Source: Tritrichomonas musculus | Taxonomy: Eukaryota > Parabasalia > Tritrichomonadida > Tritrichomonadidae | NCBI GenBank assembly: GCA_039105265.1 | Contig: JAPFFF010000053.1 | Coordinates: 682,001 to 746,000, forward strand | Reading direction: 5' to 3' | Length of the DNA: 64,000 bases | Shown: one piece after another, positions 50,041-59,519 of the stretch | How positions within the stretch are numbered: the stretch's first letter is position 1 | Layout of the letters: each line of letters starts with the position of its first letter | Notes under the pieces: model-generated | Told to the model about the DNA's origin: nothing | What the model saw: only the letters and a program-made list of their open reading frames with translations | The model's database searches: none | Made by a program: the position numbers and the translations under genes

Positions 50041-52176
50041 ATGGCTTGCCGTCTCCATATTAAAATATGTGAAGCTCAAAAAGTACTCAAGATGGATCTT
50101 GGTGGACAATCAGATCCTTACATCACACTCAGACTCAAAAGCCAAGAAAAAAGTGATTGTCTTAAAACCCAAGTCATCCGTAACACTAGAAACCCGATCT
50201 GGAACCAAGAATTCGATATTATTGTAACAGATTCAAATGATGTTTTACTCATCAACATGTACCATGAGTATTTTCCAAACGATGACAAAATGATGGATGA
50301 ACTTCAATTTCCTGTCTCTACATGGCCAATTGGTGACCCACTTGACCGAAAAGAATTAGATCTCAAACTCAAGAAGAAGAAAGCAGGAAAACTGATTTTT
50401 GAGGTTCAATCATTTCCACTTGAAAATTCTGCATCAGACAAAAGTGAAACAGAAGGATGCCGAATTCGTATCAAAGCATTTGATGCCAAAAATGTTCTTG
50501 AATCGTTCATCGATGGATCAGATCCATATCTCAGGTTCGGTTTAAAAGGCAAAAAAGATAGCACTGTCAAAACCGCTGTTATAAGTGGCACGTTAAATCC
50601 AGTCTGGAACCAGGAATTAGAAATCATCTCCACCGACAGGCGAAAAGATATTCTCGAAGTGGAAATGTTTGATGAAGATATTAGTCATGATTCTGCAATA
50701 ATGGATATAATTGAAATCCCACTTCGAGATCATCCAAACAAAACGCATTATACATTCAATGATAACATCACACTGAAAGAAAAAGGTGCAGGCCAACTTC
50801 ACTTTGAACTTGATTTTGAGCCAATTGAAGGAGAAGAAGAATCATCAGAAACACTGAAAGAAGGCGGAGAAGAAGAAGAAGAAAATGTAAATTACAACGT
50901 TCAATTTACAAATAGTAAAATAAAATTGTTAACAAACTCGATTTCACACGTTCCTCTGGATATCTATGAAAAAGACTTTGTTTTCATTGTTAACGAGCAG
51001 CCATTCGAAACAAGAAGAATTGTTTCAGATTTAATTTCACCAACTGTCTCGAAACTTCATCAAAATGATCCAACAGTCAGTGAATTCAGGATCACAACAA
51101 GCACAAAAGGCGACTTCCAAACGATTCTCGATCTCGTTTCATTTGAAACAAAAGAAATAAACAAAGAAGAGGAGATTGACTTCATTTCAGAAGTATTTGA
51201 GCAGCTTGGAATTGAAAATGCATCCGTCAAGACAAACAAACTTCATCTCACTATGGACAATGTCATTGAATTGATTGCAAAACACGAACGTTTTTCTCAT
51301 TTTTACGCATCAAACCTGACTCGCGAAATTGAATACTTGAGCAGGCACATGTTCGAAATGAAAGAAAAGCACAAAGAGCACTTTTTGAATCTTTCATCAG
51401 CAACAATTGAAAGAGTCATTAGTAATGATCATCTTCAAATTGAAAGTGAAGACCAACTCTTGAATTTGATCGACCGACTTTACATCAAAAACAACGAGTT
51501 CTCAAAATTGTATGAATTCGTTTTCTTCTCAAATGTAGGAAGTGAAGCAATTGAAGAGTTTTTGTCTATATTCAATTTCGATGACCTCACAACGGGCGCC
51601 TGGCTGTCGATTGCGAAACGGATTCACTGTGAAGTCAAGAGAAATGAGAAGCAGCTTGAAAGCAGGAGATACAGCAGAGAGATAAAGTATTCAAATGAGA
51701 ATTTCAATGGTGTTTTCAATTACCTTTCAAAAAATTCTAATATTGATGAAGAAGTCAGCGTGACAGCATCTTCAAATGGAGGAGGCGACTGGCATAAACT
51801 CATCGACATTGGAAACACAAACAACTGTTACTACACGAATAGCGAAAGTAATCCATCGATCTGTTTTGAATTCAAAAAACATAGAATAATGCCAACGAAT
51901 TACACAATAAGAGCTCATAACTCTTCATCAGGAAATCGTCACCCAAAAAGCTGGATTATTGAAGGTTCTGAAGATAATAAAAAATGGATTAAAATTGATG
52001 AGAGAATTGACTGTTCATTTTTAAACGGGGCAAAGCGTGTTCATACTTTTCATATTAAAAATGAAGAGGAGAAAGAATTCAAATTCATTCGAATTAAACA
52101 CATTAATAATACATGGGATAATTCTAATAATGCCATATATATCAGTTCAATTGAATTTTATGGAAATCTCATTTGA
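50041..52176 (+). CDS. C2-C2-BTB-like-F5/8C multidomain protein
   Basis: The product is 711 aa. Two C2 domains lie at about 3-115 and 138-255. Each has the DPY segment (SDPYITL; SDPYLRF), the PxWNQE turn and loop Asp residues expected for Ca-dependent phospholipid binding. An acidic linker leads to a BTB/POZ-like domain (about 310-400, FVFIVNEQPFETRRIVSDLISP), known as a common trichomonad N-terminal domain, then a helical BACK-like region (about 405-545). The C-terminus (about 560-711) is an F5/8 type C (discoidin-like) domain with WHKLIDIG, HPKSWIIEGSEDNKKW and FKFIRIKH. BTB-like plus F5/8C is a familiar trichomonad pair; the N-terminal C2 pair adds membrane targeting. There is no signal peptide, so it is cytosolic. 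The stop is TGA. Confidence 0.85.
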   Translation: MACRLHIKICEAQKVLKMDLGGQSDPYITLRLKSQEKSDCLKTQVIRNTRNPIWNQEFDIIVTDSNDVLLINMYHEYFPNDDKMMDELQFPVSTWPIGDPLDRKELDLKLKKKKAGKLIFEVQSFPLENSASDKSETEGCRIRIKAFDAKNVLESFIDGSDPYLRFGLKGKKDSTVKTAVISGTLNPVWNQELEIISTDRRKDILEVEMFDEDISHDSAIMDIIEIPLRDHPNKTHYTFNDNITLKEKGAGQLHFELDFEPIEGEEESSETLKEGGEEEEENVNYNVQFTNSKIKLLTNSISHVPLDIYEKDFVFIVNEQPFETRRIVSDLISPTVSKLHQNDPTVSEFRITTSTKGDFQTILDLVSFETKEINKEEEIDFISEVFEQLGIENASVKTNKLHLTMDNVIELIAKHERFSHFYASNLTREIEYLSRHMFEMKEKHKEHFLNLSSATIERVISNDHLQIESEDQLLNLIDRLYIKNNEFSKLYEFVFFSNVGSEAIEEFLSIFNFDDLTTGAWLSIAKRIHCEVKRNEKQLESRRYSREIKYSNENFNGVFNYLSKNSNIDEEVSVTASSNGGGDWHKLIDIGNTNNCYYTNSESNPSICFEFKKHRIMPTNYTIRAHNSSSGNRHPKSWIIEGSEDNKKWIKIDERIDCSFLNGAKRVHTFHIKNEEEKEFKFIRIKHINNTWDNSNNAIYISSIEFYGNLI

Positions 52177-52238
52177 AATTCTGACAATATACACTATTAT
52201 CTCATCTTATTAAATATCTTTTAAAAATATATTTTTTG

Positions 52239-52272
<34 letters not shown>

Positions 52273-52602
52273 ACTTTTTTCGGAAAACATTGTGAATGAC
52301 TTTTAATCATATAGTTCACTTAAAGCTATTTTAAAAACGATACGTCACTTTCCAACGTGTTTTTATAGAAATTCTATTAAAAAGTTGAACTTTTTAAATA
52401 AGGTAACTAATCTTTTTTATAAACTGACCGATTAATAAACCGCCAAATATTCGCAAAAAAATTGAGAACATTTTGTCCAAAAAAAGTTTAAACAAAAAAA
52501 ATCAATCCTTTTTTCAATTTCCCAATTTTTTCTTGAAAATACTGATCCAACTTAATATTTTAATTGATATTTTAAATCATAAACATACATTATATTCAAA
52601 TC

Positions 52603-53140
52603 AGGAGGGTCAACTAATTATATATACTATATTTTAAATCAATCCATATATTTGCTAGCATGAATGCATAAAATTAATAACCGAGTGTAATTTATCATGA
52701 CTCTAATATAAAATTGGTAGTTAGGATTTGTAATTTATGTGAATAAATAGATTTATTATACGCGTATATATCTAATATATTGTTTTCAAATGATTTGGTG
52801 TGTTGGATTTGGGACAATATTTGATTTAATAGCATCAGTAATTATTTCAAAAAACTGATTATATCTCCGCCATTTTGTAAAAATATTGAATCCCATTTGG
52901 TTTATTCTAATTATATTAGTAGATCCTTTTAAATCATCATTTGATCTATCTTGAATTACTTGAAATTAAGAATCTCCATTTATCATCGGTTGTCCTTAAT
53001 CAAATCACAAAAGTAATATTTTTATATAATTATTATTATATTATTTATATATAAAATAAAATTTTGAAATTATTTGTTACATAACGCAAAAAAAAGCAAA
53101 CAATGTAAATAAACCGCCATTCAATTAGTTGACCCTCCTC
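52603..53140. mobile_element. MULE-like MITE, 538 bp, with 10-bp target duplication
   Basis: AGGAGGGTCAACTAATT at 52,603-52,619 has its exact complement at 53,123-53,139. The flanking TATTCAAATC at 52,593-52,602 is repeated exactly at 53,141-53,150. A 9-10 bp duplication is typical of Mutator-like elements, which are known in Trichomonas. The inside has no transposase frame. Right-end assignment is uncertain by one base. Confidence 0.75.
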
Positions 53141-53276
53141 TATTCAAATCTAACTTTTTCTATTAAATTGAAAAATTGAATGATTTATGGTATTTTATTT
53201 CATTATATAATTATAGAAAATGTCAATAATAAATAAAGATGTTTTTATTTAAAATATAAAAAAATATTAGTATTAT

Positions 53277-53661
53277 CTCATAGAAATAAACTCTGTCCAA
53301 AAATGTTCGACTTAACGTATACATAAACCGCATTTTCCACTGAAAATTGACTAAAAAAACGATAAAGTGTCGGAAATTTCTTTTTTCTCTCAAAGTAATG
53401 TATTCAATTTTTCAGAAGTTTATTTTTATAATTTTCCTTTCAGTAAGCAATTTTTATATAAGGAACCTTGGTTTTTGAAAGAAATATCCACTCCCTTAAG
53501 AGGAATTACAACTTTTTTTGGGACATGGGCTACTCTCTAAAAAGAAGAGCTTTGAAAAAGCCTTCGAATTTCCATATAGGTACATGAGAAAAAAAATGAT
53601 AATTTGAATACTCTCTCAAAATTCAATTGTCGAACATTTTTGGACAGAATTTATCTATGAG
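53277..53661. mobile_element. Inverted-repeat element (MITE-like), 385 bp
   Basis: The left end (CTCATAGAAATAAACTCTGT onward, 53,277-53,311) and the right end (53,629-53,661) are complementary over about 33-35 bp with few differences, including TGTCCAAAAATGTTCGAC. No transposase frame is present. TATTAT occurs directly left of the element and three bases beyond its right end, which may be a disturbed target duplication. It adjoins the next element. Confidence 0.65.
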
Positions 53662-53667
53662 GCATAT

Positions 53668-55000
53668 TATAGAAAGACGGTCTGTGGTGAAGTGACCATA
53701 GACGGTCTTTGAAAAAGTCGACGAAAATTTTTTTTGATATTTTTAAACGTTTTTTATGGAAAAATAAACAGAAAAAAATTCGAGGGATTCTTTATAGTAC
53801 ATGCAACTTTTTCAGAAGAAAATAATCGTCCATTTTTTCTAGCTTTATTTTCCATAGAAAAGATTAAAAGTTCCTTGTATTTTTTATTGATTTCTTAATT
53901 TATGCCATTTAGAGAATATGTTAAACGCGAAATAATCGAAAATTTTCAAAAATGAGATTATTATTTGATTAAAATTTATTCTTAAAAATGGTTGATTTAG
54001 ATTATCAAATGGCTTAATGGGCTTCCTACATTGATATAATTTAGGATTTAATGGTTAAAATCAGTATTAAATAAGAAAACAAATACTTTTAAATTATTTA
54101 AAAGGAATAAAAAAAGCATGAATAGGGGGTCATGCTATTTTGTTTAAAAAATAATTAATTTTAATTTCTCAAAAAGTTTATTTTAGACCATATATACATA
54201 CAAAAAGTTCTCTGTGCTGTCTAAAAACCTTTTTTTATACAAATAATAATAATAAAAGTAAAAAAGTTAAATAATCAGAATTAATGATTCGTAATACTTT
54301 ATAATTACATAAAAAATAATTAAATAAGTGATTTTTAGGTCGCAAAAATATAATAATGTTTTAAAAAAATAGTGAGAATAATGAAGTTAGAAAAGAAGCC
54401 AATAAAACAAACTAAAAACGCTACAAATAAGTGAACTGTATTGATAATATAGCAATTATCTTCAATTTGTTGTCTGTAGTTGTCATTATCTTCAATTACC
54501 GTCCCTAACTCGTCATTTGTAGTTTGTCGTCATCTTAAATTCGCTAGTTGTAGTTTGTTATCATCTTTAATTTGTCATTTGTGGTCATCAATCTTCTTCA
54601 ATTCTTCGTCTGTAGTTTGTCACCATCTTTAAGTCGTCATTTGTAGTTCATTATCATCTTCAATCGTCGTCTGCAGTTTGTCGCCATCTTCAATTCGTCA
54701 TCATTAGTTGCTATCATCTTCAAATGTCATCTGTAACTCATCATCTTCAAATACCATTTATAACTCATATTTTGTAACCAATTATCATCTTCAGCGAGCT
54801 GTTTTGAATCAACATTTGTTCTAAGATTACTCCTGCCAATAAGAAAATTATAAAATAAAAAATGGCGCCTTTTTTTGGTCAATTTACAAGGTCAATTTTT
54901 TAAAACTTACTTTTGTTTGAAAAAGTGATTTCAATTTAAAAATTTTTCCAACTTTTTCAAAGACCGTCTGTGGTCACCTCACTATAGACCGTCTCTATGA
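53668..55000. mobile_element. Inverted-repeat element, about 1.33 kb, with internal 33-bp repeats
   Basis: The left end around AGACGGTCTGTGG (53,675-53,687) through GACGGTCTTTGAAAAAGT is mirrored at 54,950-54,998. The ends are imperfect inverted repeats of about 45-55 bp, each containing the 9-bp word AGACGGTCT twice. Inside, about 54,450-54,790, is a degenerate tandem repeat. No transposase is encoded. The right end lies about 75 bp before the ankyrin gene's ATG. Confidence 0.65.
54450..54790. repeat. Degenerate tandem repeat of about 33 bp
   Basis: A unit of the type CATCTTCAATTCGTCATTTG followed by TAGTTTGTC recurs about ten times with substitutions and small length changes. It lies wholly within the 1.33-kb inverted-repeat element and has no open frame throughout. 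Confidence 0.6.
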
Positions 55001-55073
55001 AATATTTATCTTTATCTATCCAACAAAAAATTGAGACTGTCAAAATATATTTTTCAATTCACTTTTTATTTCA

Positions 55074-57551
55074 ATGAATACGCCCGAGTACCTAGAGAAA
55101 ATGAATGAAATTCAGAACATTCTTCTTCAATACATCGACGAAGAAGATAACACTCAAGAAAAATACCAAAATTTTGTAAAATTATTTACAAATCATAAAA
55201 TTTTTGAGAACAAGCATCTGCTAACATCAGTAATTCATTTGCTCGCATCAATAATAGATTATCATTATCGCAAAATAAACTTTTTTGACAAAATTTTTAA
55301 AATTATCTTATTTTTAAAAGATGAAATCAAGAAGAATTATTCAAATCTCGAGATTTTTAACTTTTTCAAATCCAATAAAAAGGTTATTCTTTTCCTTTCA
55401 CAAGAAAAAATAATAACTTTTGATAAATTAATTGTATCAAAATTATGCAATGATGATGGAATATCAGAAACAAACATGTATTTTTATCCTGAAATAAAAG
55501 GATTTCTAGATGATAATTGTGACTTGCCTATTGACAATACAGATAATATAGAGACACTCAGAAAGACAGAATACAGCGAGTATCGTTTAATTCAATTGAT
55601 TCAAAATGATCTTTTTGATGAATTTTTATCATACATTAATGCAAATAATTTCGACTTAAGCAAGAGTATTATCAGATCATCGTTATCTGAAACAAATCTT
55701 TTTATAATTCAAGAAATTGATTATGCCAAAACAATGAATGACGATAATCTTTACCCAAAGCCAATTGACTATGCAGCATTTTTTGGATCATTAAAAATAT
55801 TCAATTATTTGCTTTCCAAAAACTGCAGCATGGAGCCTCGAATTTGGCTTTATGCGATCCATGGACGCAACAAAGACATAATCCACGTTATTGAAAGCAA
55901 CAGCATTCAGCCAGAAAGTGCAATTGAATGCTTAAACTTTTCAATTGATTGTTATCACAATGAACTAAGCAGTTACATACTATCAAACTACATTGGAAAT
56001 GATAAAGAATCACTAAATATTTCCAAAATGTCTTTAGAGAGTTATAATTTTGATTTGATTCAGCCAAAAGAAATCAATTCTGACACATTTTTCACATTAT
56101 GTAAAAAAGACTACTTCTATCTGGCAAATGCAGTTTTACTGAGTGACAAAAATGTCATTAATTTGAGAAGCAAAAGTGAAAGCGAAAATCCAAATCCTAG
56201 TGAAAAAACGCCGCTGTACATTGCATGCAAAAAAGGCAATTTTGAGATTGTTCAATTATTGGTTGAAAATGAAGCAATTGATGTTAATATGAAGTCAATA
56301 AAGAAGATGTCTTCTGAAAAAAGAGAACTAACACCATTATATGCAGCAATTAAAAGTGGAAACATGAAAATTGTTCAACTTTTACTTGATCATAAAAATA
56401 TTGATATTAATATGAAATCGATTTTTGGAAAATCACAGCTAACTCCGTTATATAGTGCAATTGAAAGCAATTATATTGATATTGTACGATTATTAATTGA
56501 AAGAAAAGATATTGATATTAATATTAAATCATTAGAATTCGAAGTGGATTATGATGAATACACAACAGAATACTACAAAGAAATTACACCTTTATATACT
56601 GCTATTGAGTTGAAGAAATTTGAAATAGTCAAGTTATTACTTGAAAATAAAAATATTTATATCAACGCTCCTGTAAACATCAGAATTGAACGCCAACGCG
56701 ATTTTGATGAAGAAAGACTTGAAACTTCTATTAAAGAAGAGACAGCTTTATATAAAGCAGTTTCTGATCATAGTAATGAAATTGTCAAACTTTTGCTTTC
56801 ACAAGAAAAAATTAATGTAAATGCATCATTAAAAATGACTGAAAATAATGAATTAGTCTGTGAAAAGACTGTCTTGCAAAGAGCTGTTGATGACAAAAAT
56901 CATGAAATTGCTAAATTACTGCTTAACAATAAAAGCATTGATGTTAATGCTAAATTAATGGATCCACCAACAAAGCCTGAAAAAGATATCTGGGATCAGC
57001 ATGAAATAGAGAACATTAAAGTATCGAATAAGGAGCATTTTGATGAAGCAGGTTATTCAGCTATATCAACTAGGCACATTGATGAGAAAACATTGTTGTC
57101 TATTGCTGTCGATAATGATGATGTTGAAATGGTTTCAATTTTGCTTGGAAATGAAAATATTGACATCAATGCTAAGTCCACGATGAAGCATTACAAACAT
57201 TTCATTAACGATAAAGGCGAAGAAGAAGAAGAAAAGAAACATGAAATGTTTACACCGTTATACTTTGCAGTTGAAAAAGAAAATGTTCAGATAGTTCAAT
57301 TGTTGGTTAATCATAAGAATATTGATGTCAATTTGAAGTCAACTTTCTATTTGTGGACATGCAAAAAAGAAGAGAAAACGATTGATAAAGAAGAAACCGC
57401 ATTGCATAACGCAGTGTCAAAAGGAAATTTGGATATTATTAAATTGTTGCTTGGCAATAAAAGCATCGACATCAATATTGTTGACAAGCAAGGTAAAAAG
57501 CCAATTGAATTATCTAACAAGAAAGAAGTAATATCATTATTTAATCACTAG
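55074..57551 (+). CDS. Ankyrin-repeat protein with DUF3447-like N-terminus
   Basis: The product is 825 aa. Residues about 1-170 form the helical N-terminal domain typical of trichomonad ankyrin proteins (LASIIDYHYRKINFFDKI, ending near YFYPEIKGF). A middle region (about 180-370) has degenerate ankyrin-like helix pairs (KPIDYAAFFGSLKIFNYLL). Residues about 375-815 hold nine clearer ankyrin repeats of the type TPLYxAIxxGNxxIVQLLLxxKxIDIN. Between repeats there are inserts of 5-40 residues, always after the DIN-KS turn; here they stay in frame. The protein is a cytosolic scaffold of unknown partner. TCACTTTTT lies 13 bases before the ATG, just beyond the end of the upstream transposon. Confidence 0.85.
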   Translation: MNTPEYLEKMNEIQNILLQYIDEEDNTQEKYQNFVKLFTNHKIFENKHLLTSVIHLLASIIDYHYRKINFFDKIFKIILFLKDEIKKNYSNLEIFNFFKSNKKVILFLSQEKIITFDKLIVSKLCNDDGISETNMYFYPEIKGFLDDNCDLPIDNTDNIETLRKTEYSEYRLIQLIQNDLFDEFLSYINANNFDLSKSIIRSSLSETNLFIIQEIDYAKTMNDDNLYPKPIDYAAFFGSLKIFNYLLSKNCSMEPRIWLYAIHGRNKDIIHVIESNSIQPESAIECLNFSIDCYHNELSSYILSNYIGNDKESLNISKMSLESYNFDLIQPKEINSDTFFTLCKKDYFYLANAVLLSDKNVINLRSKSESENPNPSEKTPLYIACKKGNFEIVQLLVENEAIDVNMKSIKKMSSEKRELTPLYAAIKSGNMKIVQLLLDHKNIDINMKSIFGKSQLTPLYSAIESNYIDIVRLLIERKDIDINIKSLEFEVDYDEYTTEYYKEITPLYTAIELKKFEIVKLLLENKNIYINAPVNIRIERQRDFDEERLETSIKEETALYKAVSDHSNEIVKLLLSQEKINVNASLKMTENNELVCEKTVLQRAVDDKNHEIAKLLLNNKSIDVNAKLMDPPTKPEKDIWDQHEIENIKVSNKEHFDEAGYSAISTRHIDEKTLLSIAVDNDDVEMVSILLGNENIDINAKSTMKHYKHFINDKGEEEEEKKHEMFTPLYFAVEKENVQIVQLLVNHKNIDVNLKSTFYLWTCKKEEKTIDKEETALHNAVSKGNLDIIKLLLGNKSIDINIVDKQGKKPIELSNKKEVISLFNH

Positions 57552-58414
57552 ACACGAATTATAAGGAATGCTTTAATCATTTAAATAAATATGCTTTCAT
57601 TAAATTTTATTTATTAGTGTTAAAAATGATAATTTTTGATTGATACTGAAATGAAATTGAATAAAAATTTTCGGAATCAAATTCTACTTAATAATAGTTC
57701 AAATGAAGGTAATGATTAAATTAAATAATAAAATTATAAATCATTTGGGAATGCTTTTAAAAACGCCAGATGAAAAGCTTTTTCACAACCGTTATTTTGT
57801 GCGTATCATTATATAATAAAAATTTTTTATTGATCATTCCTAAGCTCAAATCATATCCTTTCTCTATCTTTTCGGGAAATAGAATTAATTGGTTGGAAAC
57901 AAGCTATCCCACTTTTGCTTTTATTTGACATTGATTATTTTTATGTGAACGCTCTTCAAATTGATATTGGCCAGCAAAGCAAGTTTTATGCAATACATCT
58001 ACTCCCTTATAATGAAAATTAAAAGATATTAAATCCATCGTAATCAGATATTTCATAATTAGTAACAAGTCATAGAATTTTTATTGCCAAGCCGTTTGAT
58101 TTTGCATTATTCCCAAAAAAGTTAAAGAAGCTTTGAAACTTAGTTTATTAAAAGATTCTTTTTTTTTTTTTTATGCCATTTTATTCCATTAAAATTTCTG
58201 AAATAAAATCTAAGAAAAAAAATGTTTGAGAGAATGTTTTTTAATAAATGTTCGAACCTTTTCCCCATTAAAAAAAAAAAAAAAAATAGTTTATTTCATT
58301 GAAAAAATTGAAAAAAAAATCGTATATTTTCAATGTGTCTCAGAATATTGAAAGATTATAGGTCCGGTTAATGTAAATTGAAGGTACATTGAATTCAATA
58401 TTCATTTTTATAAA
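57552..58414. other. AT-rich intergenic region
   Basis: No gene or clear repeat is seen. A T run near 58,158-58,173 and an A run near 58,270-58,286 are the main features. TCATTTTTATAAAATG with A at 58,404 leads into the next gene, 11 bases from its ATG. Confidence 0.5.
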
Positions 58415-59167
58415 ATGCACATTACCCAAAAGGCAAAAGATTATCATGAAAAAATGTTTCCAGGACTAAAATCAAGTTTTTTTCAAAACGATCCAGAATT
58501 CATTGAACGTTTTGACAACTGGGCTTTCGATGAAGTTGTTAATCATGATGATTTAGATGGGAAAACTAGATTTATGGCCATTCTTGCCACTCTTATTGGA
58601 TGTCAAGGGATTGATGAATTCAAAGCAATGACTTCAGCAGCCATGAATTTCGGAGTGACGCCAGTCGAAATTAAAGAAATTGTATATCAAGCCGTTGCAT
58701 ATTGTGGATTTGGCAGAGTTTTTCCTTTTTTGAGAGCTTCAAGTGAAATCTTGGCCGAAAAAGGAATCAAGCTTCCTCTTGAAGGTCAAGCTACAACAAC
58801 TATTGAAAAAAGACAGGAAGCTGGAGAACGAGCCCAAATTGAAATTTTTGGCGAGGGAATGAAAGGTTTTGCAAATTCGGGAAACCCTGAAACAAGGCAC
58901 ATCAACAAGTGGCTTGTCGAAAATTGTTTTGGTGATTATTACACAAGAAAAGGACTAGATATTAAACAGCGAGAAATGATCACTTTCTGCTTCCTTTCAG
59001 CACAAGGAGGATGTGAACCTCAATTGATAGCCCATGCAAAAGGAAATATTAAAGTTGGTAATGATAAGGAGTTCTTAATTAAAATTGTTACACAATGCCT
59101 CCCATTCATTGGATATCCAAGGTCTCTCAATGCTCTTCGCTGTATTGAAGAAGCCTGTAAAGCCTAA
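58415..59167 (+). CDS. Two-domain carboxymuconolactone decarboxylase-like protein
   Basis: The 250-aa product contains two CMD/AhpD-type domains: residues about 30-115 (KTRFMAILATLIGCQG, then VTPVEIKEIVYQAVAYCGFGR) and about 165-248 (KQREMITFCFLSAQGGCEPQL, then DKEFLIKIVTQCLPFIGYPRSLNAL). The helical pattern and the Glu-Ile-Val/Gly-Pro spacing match the family. The CxxC pair of peroxidase-type AhpD is absent, so a peroxiredoxin-reductase role is unlikely; the decarboxylase or unknown-function branch fits better. Fused double-CMD proteins are common in bacteria, which suggests lateral transfer into the protist. There is no targeting signal. Confidence 0.85.
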   Translation: MHITQKAKDYHEKMFPGLKSSFFQNDPEFIERFDNWAFDEVVNHDDLDGKTRFMAILATLIGCQGIDEFKAMTSAAMNFGVTPVEIKEIVYQAVAYCGFGRVFPFLRASSEILAEKGIKLPLEGQATTTIEKRQEAGERAQIEIFGEGMKGFANSGNPETRHINKWLVENCFGDYYTRKGLDIKQREMITFCFLSAQGGCEPQLIAHAKGNIKVGNDKEFLIKIVTQCLPFIGYPRSLNALRCIEEACKA

Positions 59168-59519
59168 AAAAGAAAAAAAAATAATATTTATATAATAATA
59201 TATTATTATATGGTATTTTTATTTCTTTTTATGTATTTTGAGCTATATTCGAATAATATAATATTATTAAGTATTTTGGTTGATAATAAATAATGAAACT
59301 TTGTTTGCATTTCCTCAAGGACCTTGGGAAATCATTTATTGAAATGACAAAAAATAGATTAACTAATTATGCAATTTCCCTACAGGTTGCTTTTCAGTTG
59401 TGAGCCATGGTCTTCAACAATGTATAATAAAAAATAGGTAGTTCTGAAATTTTTAAAATTGATAAAAACTTTTTCTGAAAATTCATTGAATTTGAAAAAT
59501 ATAAAGTAAATCTATAAAA
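59168..59519. other. AT-rich intergenic region
   Basis: No gene is seen. This is probably the 3' flank of the CMD gene and of the decayed minus-strand gene. Confidence 0.4.

Larger units (their letters stand above)
52177..55073. other. Intergenic cluster of three inverted-repeat elements
   Basis: No gene is found. A run of about 30 A lies near 52,240-52,270 after the C2-domain gene. Elements follow at 52,603-53,140, 53,277-53,661 and about 53,668-55,000. The next gene starts at 55,074, so nearly the whole gap is transposon DNA. Confidence 0.6.
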
